A DNA stretch of 64,000 nucleotides from Oligoflexia bacterium. Lineage in GTDB: Bacteria > Bdellovibrionota > Bdellovibrionia > JABDDW01. The stretch is taken from assembly GCA_016715815.1 (NCBI GenBank), contig JADJXN010000002.1, forward strand, positions 434,001 through 498,000, read 5' to 3'. A model generated the notes under the pieces. It was not told the origin of the DNA, ran no database searches, and saw nothing but the letters and a program-made list of their open reading frames with translations. The translations under genes were made by a program, and so were the position numbers. Positions 51,758 to 58,917 of the stretch are shown piece by piece (position 1 is the first letter of the stretch; the number at the start of each line of letters is the position of its first letter).

Positions 51758-52913
51758 AGCTTGCCTCCAGAATAATTCTTAAAAATTGCTGCTTGCCTTG
51801 GTTAAAACTTTCGTTAATGACATCTGAGGTTGCATATTTTGTTACAACTTTAAATTTTGACTCAGGAAAATCTAGAGTTAAGCCTGTGCCAAAGCCCTGC
51901 CTGTTGTTGTGTCCATAAGCGTAGCTGTTGTAGCTGGCGGGGGAAGTATCAGACTCATTAAAAAAGTTTTCAACAGACGGTGTGATTACTAAATTTTTTG
52001 AAAACTTAATTTCTGTAGAGGCGCTTAAAAGCTGGCCATGGTTTGCTGAGTCTGGTGCTTGAGAGTTTTCAATGGCAGAGCCTGAAAAAATAAGTTTTAC
52101 TTCGGGGGCTATTTTAATTTTTGTTGCGGCCCCTGCAAGCCAGCCATTAAATTCATAAGAAAATTCAGCAGTATTAGGGGTTAATTGTGCTGGTTGAGAA
52201 TTGCCTAAAACAGCACTTTCTGCTGCTACTTTAGAGGGAAGATTTTGAAAGTGGTAAAGAGTTCCAAAAACTTCAAAATCAAGGTGTCTTGATATTTTTG
52301 TTTCAACACTAATTGTTTCAGCCAAAAAGCTGGGGGCTTCTTCTTTATCAACGGCTTTTGTTGAAAGTGTGTTTGATGTGGGAATGGTCTGTTCTGCAAT
52401 TAAGCTTAAATTAAAAATATCAGATTTAAAAAATAGTTTTTCTTTTATACCAGGGAACACAGCTGAGTCTGAAATTAAAAGTGGGTTATTTAAATAACCT
52501 TGGTTAATTGCACCCGCGTGAAGAGATAAAAATTCCACGGGGCGAATATTAATAAGGGCTTCTTTTAAATAAACTCCACTTGTTGAAGTTCCATCGCCAA
52601 ATCTTGTTAATGATTGGCCAGCCACCATAATGGCCCAGGTAGAGGAGGTGACATCTAAAATAGGGGATAAATTTAAATTTAAATCAGCGCCCACTCTAAA
52701 TGCTGCAGCATTAATTCTTTCGCCTATGTCATTGGCAAATGTAGTTCCAGACATAGCTGGTTTAATTTTCAGCTCTACTTTTTTTACTTCTTTTGTCTCT
52801 TCTGCTGGTTTGGGTAGACGGGTAAAGACCTTCTGCTGCGCAACAGCATTATCTGCTAGGCTTAAGCAAAAAAACACAACTCCAACAATTAGATAATTAC
52901 GTTTTACGTCCAT
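51744..52913 (-). CDS. predicted outer-membrane beta-barrel protein
   Basis: Signal peptide (YLIVGVVFFCLSLADNAVA), a short periplasmic Lys/Pro linker, and then about 320 residues of alternating hydrophobic strands (FRVGADLNLNLSPILDVTSS, LFFKSDIFNLSLIAEQTI, GWLAGAATKIKIAPEVKLIFSGSAI, GTGLTLDFPESKFKVVTKYAT) typical of an outer-membrane barrel. The C-terminus FLRIILEASYDVL is like the final strand, though the last residue is Leu, not Phe. It is the first gene of an operon with the large lipoprotein. No transport substrate is evident. Confidence 0.65.
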   Translation of the reverse strand: MDVKRNYLIVGVVFFCLSLADNAVAQQKVFTRLPKPAEETKEVKKVELKIKPAMSGTTFANDIGERINAAAFRVGADLNLNLSPILDVTSSTWAIMVAGQSLTRFGDGTSTSGVYLKEALINIRPVEFLSLHAGAINQGYLNNPLLISDSAVFPGIKEKLFFKSDIFNLSLIAEQTIPTSNTLSTKAVDKEEAPSFLAETISVETKISRHLDFEVFGTLYHFQNLPSKVAAESAVLGNSQPAQLTPNTAEFSYEFNGWLAGAATKIKIAPEVKLIFSGSAIENSQAPDSANHGQLLSASTEIKFSKNLVITPSVENFFNESDTSPASYNSYAYGHNNRQGFGTGLTLDFPESKFKVVTKYATSDVINESFNQGKQQFLRIILEASYDVL

Positions 52914-53102
52914 TCAATACTTCCCACGCGAAACTAATACAAACTTTGGACCAACAGATTTTATAAGCTGATCTCACAACTTTGTGGAATTACTGACATT
53001 TTTTAAGCGCCAGGACGACAGTCGTGCAAAACTTATATACAAATTACAAAAAAGGGACGTTTTTTTTACCTCTTAACTAGACCTTAACAATTTGAAATTA
53101 CT

Positions 53103-53126
53103 AAGTATTTTGCCGAAAAAATACTT
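53103..53126. promoter_or_regulatory. 9-bp inverted repeat before the sensor kinase gene
   Basis: AAGTATTTT (53103-53111) and AAAATACTT (53118-53126) are exact inverted repeats with a 6-base loop, 19 bases before GTG 53145. The lack of a T run after the second arm argues against a terminator; an operator is possible. Confidence 0.4.
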
Positions 53127-53144
53127 AAGAGGAAATCTTAAAAG

Positions 53145-55184
53145 GTGAAAAAGATAAAATTCTCAATTCGCTACAAAATATTGGCCGTTGTTACCATCTT
53201 GTTGGTTTCAGCTATTGGATTTTATTTAGCCTTAGCTATGCAAATTTTTAAACAAGATAAAACTGAGCTTGTTTTTGATTTGAACAAAAGTTTTGTGACT
53301 ACTTTGTCTGCTGAGTTTGAATCTACCCTTAGGGGAGCTAGTGATAAATTAAAACTTTACGCTCTTACAAACGACCGCTCTGTTTTTGAGGAAATATTAA
53401 CCCATGATTTACTTTTAACTCGCATTGAAATTCATGAGCGCGGCCTTGATGGTAATTATGAATTAAAATCTAAAGTGACAAACCAAGAGTATTTAAAACT
53501 TTACGCTTTGGATGAACAATACTTTAAAAAACAAATTCCCTTTGATGAAATTCAATCTCGCTCTATTTTTGTTTGGAATGCAGGATCTAGCGGCAAGCCG
53601 CCTCTTATAGGGCTTGGAATTTCTGTCATAAAAGAAGGGGTGTTAAGAAAGCCTTCAAAAATTCTCTCTGTTGTGGGCTATGTAAAGGCAGATTTATTTT
53701 TAAAAAACCTTAAATCTTCCTCTTTAACCAAGGCCTATCTTGTTGATGCCAAAGGAAACCCACTCTTACAGTTAAATGAGAATTTAATTAACCATCCACT
53801 TGTGAAAGAGCTTGCAAGGCAAAATATTTCAAGTGGAGTGCTAGAATTTAAACAAAATGAAAAAAGTTATTTGGGCGCCTATTCAAAAACCGGCTTTGCG
53901 CAGGTTTCAGTTATTTCTGAAGTAGAAAGTGACAAAGCCTTTATGGCTATGGCCCACTTAATACGCCGCTCCTTTATTTTTGCGCTTATTATTTGCACTA
54001 TTACTTTTATTGCCACGATTTTCTTTTCAAGAAGTTTAATTCATCCCTTACAACGTCTTGTTTCTGCTATGGAAAAAGTTGCTGAAGGGCATTTGGATTC
54101 TTCCTTAAAAGAAGTGAGAACTAATGATGAAATTTTTGTTTTAGCTGAATCTTTTAACAAGATGACCATGGATTTAAAAACCTCTCGAGACCAATTAGAA
54201 GAAATTAACCGTGAGCTTGAGAATAAAGTTATTGATAGAACAAAAAAATTGGAAGAACAAAACCGTGCCGTAAAAGAGGCTCAAGAAGCTCTTTTAAGAA
54301 CCACACGCCTTGCTTCTGTGGGTGAAATTGCTGGCCGCGCCGCCCATGAAGTTTTAAACCCGCTAACAAGTATTATGACTCGCATTCAAAAAGTTCAAAA
54401 AAGATTAGCCATGGAAATTGCCAATGACAAAAATCTTTTAGGGGACATTGTAAAAGCCTGGCGTGATGATTTTGATCAAAAAGGGCTTGAGGGATTTATA
54501 AAATCTTTAAAAGAGCCCTCACAAATTGACCCAAAGCAAACCTTGTTGCAAGAAGATTTAACAAATATTTCTGAGGTATTTAGTCGTTGGGATAAAGACA
54601 TTGAAAGTTTAGATAAAGACACTCAATTTTTATTACAACAATCTCAGCGTATTGAAAAAATATTAGGCGGGATGCGTTCATTAAGCCACGTAACGGGCCA
54701 AAAAGTTCATCAAAGAGCCCATGAGGTTATACATGATGCTGTGAATATTGTGGCAGATTTATTTGATAAACACAGAATAAAAATTTCTGAAAATTATAGT
54801 GCCCACACAGATGATGTCTTAATTGACAGAGATGAAATTATACAAGTTTTAACAAATATTTTAAAAAACTCTCTTCAAGCGGTAACAGAAGCGAAAAATA
54901 AAAACTCATTTGTGAGTATAAATACTAAAAATGAAAACGATAAATTTATTATTGATATTATTGATAACGGGCAGGGAATTGAAGCAAAAAACCAAGCTAA
55001 ACTTTTTGAGAGTAATTTTTCTACAAAGTCCCCGGAAGTGGGAACGGGCCTTGGTTTAAGTATTAGCAGAAGATTTATTCGCGCCTGCCACGGGGATTTA
55101 TTTTTAGTAAAAAGCACGCCAGGTGTTGAAACAGTTTTTAGAATAGAATTGCCAATATATAAGAAAATGGAGAAAGCTGCATGA
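53145..55184 (+). CDS. membrane sensor histidine kinase with HAMP domain
   Basis: Layout: membrane helix (about 10-30), a 240-residue sensor region, second helix (about 272-292, FIFALIICTITFIATIFF), HAMP (LIHPLQRLVSAMEKVAEGHL), a coiled segment (REELENKVIDRTKKLEEQ), and an H-box SVGEIAGRAAHEVLNPLTS with H401. After the H-box comes an unusual insertion of about 100 residues with acidic helices before the ATPase domain (QVLTNILKNSLQAV, DIIDNGQGI, NFSTKSPEVGTGLGLSISR). It heads a three-gene operon whose products form a relay. Start GTG 53145; an AAAGG precedes it closely. Confidence 0.87.
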   Translation: MKKIKFSIRYKILAVVTILLVSAIGFYLALAMQIFKQDKTELVFDLNKSFVTTLSAEFESTLRGASDKLKLYALTNDRSVFEEILTHDLLLTRIEIHERGLDGNYELKSKVTNQEYLKLYALDEQYFKKQIPFDEIQSRSIFVWNAGSSGKPPLIGLGISVIKEGVLRKPSKILSVVGYVKADLFLKNLKSSSLTKAYLVDAKGNPLLQLNENLINHPLVKELARQNISSGVLEFKQNEKSYLGAYSKTGFAQVSVISEVESDKAFMAMAHLIRRSFIFALIICTITFIATIFFSRSLIHPLQRLVSAMEKVAEGHLDSSLKEVRTNDEIFVLAESFNKMTMDLKTSRDQLEEINRELENKVIDRTKKLEEQNRAVKEAQEALLRTTRLASVGEIAGRAAHEVLNPLTSIMTRIQKVQKRLAMEIANDKNLLGDIVKAWRDDFDQKGLEGFIKSLKEPSQIDPKQTLLQEDLTNISEVFSRWDKDIESLDKDTQFLLQQSQRIEKILGGMRSLSHVTGQKVHQRAHEVIHDAVNIVADLFDKHRIKISENYSAHTDDVLIDRDEIIQVLTNILKNSLQAVTEAKNKNSFVSINTKNENDKFIIDIIDNGQGIEAKNQAKLFESNFSTKSPEVGTGLGLSISRRFIRACHGDLFLVKSTPGVETVFRIELPIYKKMEKAA

Positions 55185-56434
55185 GCACAGCTAAAGCAAT
55201 GTCTACAAAGGCAGTAAAAGAGCCATTAAAGAGTAACCGCATACTTGTGGTTGATGATGAAAAGGCTATTTTACAATCATATTTAGATATTTTATCTCCA
55301 TCAAAAGATAACGTTGTGGCTATTAAAAGCTCTCGCGCAAGAGCGGTGCCTCATCAGGCGGCAGCAGCTGGTGAAAGTAGTGATGCTTTTGATGTTGTAG
55401 CAGTTGCCAGTGGTGAGCAGGCAGTGGCAGAAGTAAAAAAGGCGGTAAAAGAGGGGCGGCCCTTTGCTGTTGGCTTTTTTGATGTGCTTTTAGGAAGTGG
55501 TATTGATGGCATTGAAGCGGTTCGCCAAATTCATGAAGCAGACCCAGCTATGTATGCCGTACTTGTAACGGCCTACCAAGATAGACATGTTAATTCTATT
55601 CAAAAAGTTTTTGGAAAAGAATTTCAAGACAGATGGGATTATTTAAATAAACCATTTACTGAGGGGGAAATTCTTCAAAAAGCGCGCGGAATGATGGCTG
55701 CATGGAATTTAAGAAGCCACATGGAATATTTAAAACAACATGTCTCGCATAATGACAAAACAATGACTGTTTCAGCGGTGGCAAGAACTGTAAGCCACGA
55801 GTTTGGCAATGTATTATTACAAATTATGGGAAAAGCTGATTTGGCTAAAAATGCATCGAAAATTGAAGATATGAAGGCAGCACTTGAGGCAATTTTAGTT
55901 TCTTCTGAGCATGCCGCAAAAGTTTTAGCCAGCTTTAAGGGTATGGCCGGCTCAAAGGAATCTAAAAAAGAAAAAATAAAAATTTCAGCAAGTATTTCAG
56001 ACACATTATTAATGATGGACCATGAGCTTAAAAGAAAATCTATAAAAGTGCATCTTAGTGGCATTGAAGAGCTGCCAGAATTTATGGGCGACAACTCAGG
56101 TTTAATACAAGTATTTATGAATTTAATTATAAACGCCATTCATGCCATTGGGGATAATGGTGGAGAGATTTTTATTTCTGGAAGTGTTAAAGATAAAAAC
56201 ATTGAAATAAAACTGCGTGATTCGGGTATGGGAATAAAAACAGAGCCCATTGATAAAATTTTTGAATCATTTTTTACAACAAAAGGTAAATCTGGAACAG
56301 GTTTGGGTTTAAGTGTGTGCAAAGAAGTAGTGGAGATTAACCATCGTGGAAAGTTAACAGTTCAAAACAGCTCACAGGGCGGGGCTGAGTTTACAATGCT
56401 TTTACCGACTCAAGGGGATGGGGAGGATTTATGA
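55181..56434 (+). CDS. response-regulator/histidine-kinase hybrid (REC first)
   Basis: The N-terminal receiver domain has NRILVVDDEKAIL and the acceptor region VGFFDVLLGSGIDG with D101, then LVTAYQDR and LNKPFTEGEIL. A linker of about 75 residues leads to an H-box VARTVSHEFGNVLLQIMG with H206 and an ATPase domain (QVFMNLIINAIHAIGDNGGEI, LRDSGMGIK, SFFTTKGKSGTGLGLSV). No membrane helix is seen, so it is cytoplasmic. It overlaps the upstream kinase by ATGA and the next gene by ATGA. It should receive phosphate from the first kinase and send it to the third gene's regulator. Confidence 0.87.
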   Translation: MSTAKAMSTKAVKEPLKSNRILVVDDEKAILQSYLDILSPSKDNVVAIKSSRARAVPHQAAAAGESSDAFDVVAVASGEQAVAEVKKAVKEGRPFAVGFFDVLLGSGIDGIEAVRQIHEADPAMYAVLVTAYQDRHVNSIQKVFGKEFQDRWDYLNKPFTEGEILQKARGMMAAWNLRSHMEYLKQHVSHNDKTMTVSAVARTVSHEFGNVLLQIMGKADLAKNASKIEDMKAALEAILVSSEHAAKVLASFKGMAGSKESKKEKIKISASISDTLLMMDHELKRKSIKVHLSGIEELPEFMGDNSGLIQVFMNLIINAIHAIGDNGGEIFISGSVKDKNIEIKLRDSGMGIKTEPIDKIFESFFTTKGKSGTGLGLSVCKEVVEINHRGKLTVQNSSQGGAEFTMLLPTQGDGEDL

Positions 56435-56721
56435 GTAACGAAGATGTTACATTTCTGGTAGTTGATGACGACGGCATGGTCAGAGATATTTTAGTAAACT
56501 ATTTAAAAAGTTTTGGTTTCACTAAAATTTTAGAGGCAAAAAACGGAAAAGATGCCATGAAGTTTATTAGAAACCCCTCTCAACCAATTGATTATGTTAT
56601 TTCAGACTGGGAAATGCCTAAAATTGACGGTCTCACTCTACTTCGCGCCCTTCGCCGTGAACCAGGGCGAAGGAATGTTAAATTTATTATGGTTACATCC
56701 CAGGCTCTCATGAGCGCATGA
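56431..56721 (+). CDS. receiver-domain protein, N-terminal part of frame-disrupted response regulator
   Basis: The first 90 residues form most of a CheY-like receiver: FLVVDDDGMVRDILVNYL, acceptor VISDWEMPKIDG with D59, and FIMVTSQ. At CAGGCTCTC (GG at 56703-56704) the frame leaves the family, giving ALMSA and a stop. An extra G would read VTSQGSHERMKIT and join the next frame. The break removes the alpha4 region, so this part alone would not be a normal receiver. It overlaps the following frame by ATGA, so coupled translation of a split gene is formally possible. Confidence 0.8.
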   Translation: MSNEDVTFLVVDDDGMVRDILVNYLKSFGFTKILEAKNGKDAMKFIRNPSQPIDYVISDWEMPKIDGLTLLRALRREPGRRNVKFIMVTSQALMSA

Positions 56722-57281
56722 AAATTACAAAAGCTGCCAAGGCTAAAGTAGATGCTTATATTGTAAAGCCCTTTCGCGCTGAAATTTTAAAAGAAAAGCT
56801 AAACACTTTAATGAATGGTGGAATAGATGAAAGCTCTGCTAAATTTGAAGAAGAAGTTTTAGGTCTTCATGGTGGAAGCTCAGTACACATTGAGCCAAGC
56901 GATGATGGCGTGGGTTCTGTTGAGGTGGAAGAATCCGCACAAGAAGCCCCTGGTGTTTATACTGGTGGTGAGTTTGATGAGGAGAATCCTCCGGTTGAAT
57001 TTGATATTACACAGCTAAATATTATTTTTGTTTTAAAACTTGCTAATTCCTATAAGCGCTTAAAAAAGTTTGATTTAGCTATAAAGCTTTGTCTTGAGGC
57101 TGATGATCACTTCCCAGATAATGCGGATGTGCTTTTTAATTTGGGCCATTGTTATTACTTAACTCAAATGTACCCTGAGGCTGAAGAAGCATTACGAAAA
57201 GCGATTAAAGTTAAGCCTTACCATGTAGAGTCTTTTACCTTATTAAACGAAATGCAAAGATTGCAAAAAACAGGATCTTAA
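56718..57281 (+). CDS. response regulator remainder with C-terminal TPR
   Basis: The first residues KITKAAKAKVDAYIVKPFRAEIL complete the receiver (the K in VKPF). An acidic linker of about 60 residues follows, then a TPR-like helical part (YKRLKKFDLAIKLCLEADDHF, LFNLGHCYYLTQMYPEAEEALRKAIKV). Restored, the gene would encode about 283 residues: receiver, linker, TPR. That output domain suggests protein-protein contact, not DNA binding. It is the last two-component gene of the operon and ends one base before the Gly-rich protein start. Confidence 0.78.
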   Translation: MKITKAAKAKVDAYIVKPFRAEILKEKLNTLMNGGIDESSAKFEEEVLGLHGGSSVHIEPSDDGVGSVEVEESAQEAPGVYTGGEFDEENPPVEFDITQLNIIFVLKLANSYKRLKKFDLAIKLCLEADDHFPDNADVLFNLGHCYYLTQMYPEAEEALRKAIKVKPYHVESFTLLNEMQRLQKTGS

Positions 57282-57282
57282 A

Positions 57283-58917
57283 ATGCGGCTTTCGTGTGTA
57301 TTTGGATTTTTAATATTTTTAAATATTAATATCGCAAACGCGCGTACCGTTTCTGTTGATTTTAATTCTCAAACATATTTTGATTCTACAAACACCACAG
57401 CGGTTTGGAATTCTGCCCTGGGAAAAGCTCATCCCCCAATAGCAATAGATCAAAGCACGGGCGCTGGTATTAATGAAAACAATGCTCTAAGTTTGGGCCT
57501 TGGCACAAACGGATCTTTTGAGCCAGCTACATATGCCGCTTTTTCTGAGGGTGGTTCTACTGCAGGAAATGTAATAACCATTAACACAGATACTTATAGT
57601 GTTTTGCAATTTACAAATTTTACTTTGGCCTCTGGTTGGACTTTGCGGGGCAAAGGCTCAAACCCACTTGTGATTAAGGTTTTAGGGAATTTTACAAATG
57701 CCGGAACCATTACCTGTAGTGGTGACAATGGTGAAAGTATGAACACTAACGTTGCTGTTCAGCCGCAAGGTGGAACTGCAAGGTGCGGTGGCGGGGCCGG
57801 TGGTAATGGCGGTTATTCCGGTCTTGCGGCAACACAAGGTAGTAGTGGTTGCACGGTTCCTGTTTGTAATATTACCGGTGGCAATGGCGGCTCAACACAA
57901 CTTACTGACAGTGGCGGTGGCGGCGGTGGTGGTGGCTACTATAGTGCTGTTGCAGGTTCTAACGGAACAGGCACGGGCCCTGGTGCTGGTGGAACTTCTG
58001 AGCTTGATGCTTTAATGACAAAAATTGGGGCCGCCAGCGGTGGTCCTGGCGGGGGAAGTGGTGGCGGAGGCGGAGGATATTCTACAACTACGGGCCCTGC
58101 AAGTGGAGCTGGTGGTGGAGCCGGTGGCGGCGTAATTATTTTAACAGTGGGTGGGAATTTTACTAATTCTGGTTCTGTTTTAGCAAATGGTGGAAATGGT
58201 GGAACCTTTAGCGCTGGCACTGAAAGAGCCGGCGGTGGTGGCGGTGGAGCCGGGGGAAGTGTGTGGATACAAGTTGCTGGCAATTTAGATAATACTGGTG
58301 GAACCATCACAGCACTTGGCGGGAGCGGTGGAGCTGGAGTTGGTGGTGGTGGTAATGGTGGTAATGGTGCCAGCGGTAGAACGTGGTTGACGTTTGGAAA
58401 TACTTTTGCAGGAAATTCTGAAAACCCAGTGGCCAATTTAGGTGATCTTGGATTTGTTAGATACTCTGAGAGCTCTTACGTTATTCAATCAAAATCAATA
58501 GATGCTAGAAACTCTAGCCCAACATTTACATCATTTAGTATGACCAACACTTCATTTGGAACAGGTAGTGCTACATTAGAAGTAGCGGGCTCTAATGATA
58601 ATTTTGCAAGTGATAATACTGGTTGGGTTTTGGCATCATCACCCAGCTCTTTAAATGGTAAGAGATATTTTAAATTTAGAATTACTTTTCAATACATTTC
58701 AAGCCCTGCTGTAAACACAACTCCCATTGCTACACCTTTTGAAGTAACAGCGGTAAGTGCTAACTATGATGGCTTTACACAGTCGGAATTTAATTTAGCA
58801 CCGGCATGTGGAAGGTTGGGTGGTGGGCCCTTTGAAGTTTTATTTTTGATTACACTTTTATTTTTTATGAGAAGATTGTTTTTAGAAAGACCAGCCAAGC
58901 CACAGATAAATAGTTAA
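57283..58917 (+). CDS. Gly-rich exported surface protein with C-terminal sorting-like tail
   Basis: Signal peptide (LSCVFGFLIFLNINIANA), then a 540-residue chain. Residues about 165-370 are dominated by Gly/Ser/Asn with short clusters such as GGGGGGGGYYS and repeated strand-turn units (FTNAGTITCSG, FTNSGSVLANGGNGG, LDNTGGTITALGG), as in a beta-helix-like fold. The C-terminus has ACGRLGG, a hydrophobic stretch (FEVLFLITLLFFM) and an Arg cluster (RRLF), the tripartite pattern of C-terminal sorting signals. It ends convergent with and overlapping the FecR-like gene by 36 bases. Function is unknown; surface or adhesin role is likely. Confidence 0.65.
   Translation: MRLSCVFGFLIFLNINIANARTVSVDFNSQTYFDSTNTTAVWNSALGKAHPPIAIDQSTGAGINENNALSLGLGTNGSFEPATYAAFSEGGSTAGNVITINTDTYSVLQFTNFTLASGWTLRGKGSNPLVIKVLGNFTNAGTITCSGDNGESMNTNVAVQPQGGTARCGGGAGGNGGYSGLAATQGSSGCTVPVCNITGGNGGSTQLTDSGGGGGGGGYYSAVAGSNGTGTGPGAGGTSELDALMTKIGAASGGPGGGSGGGGGGYSTTTGPASGAGGGAGGGVIILTVGGNFTNSGSVLANGGNGGTFSAGTERAGGGGGGAGGSVWIQVAGNLDNTGGTITALGGSGGAGVGGGGNGGNGASGRTWLTFGNTFAGNSENPVANLGDLGFVRYSESSYVIQSKSIDARNSSPTFTSFSMTNTSFGTGSATLEVAGSNDNFASDNTGWVLASSPSSLNGKRYFKFRITFQYISSPAVNTTPIATPFEVTAVSANYDGFTQSEFNLAPACGRLGGGPFEVLFLITLLFFMRRLFLERPAKPQINS

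Noticed and set aside
57939..58436. Long Pro-rich open frame on the minus strand
   Set aside because: It is the complement of the Gly-rich repeats (GGN/GGT codons read backwards as CCN); no start signal or family pattern.
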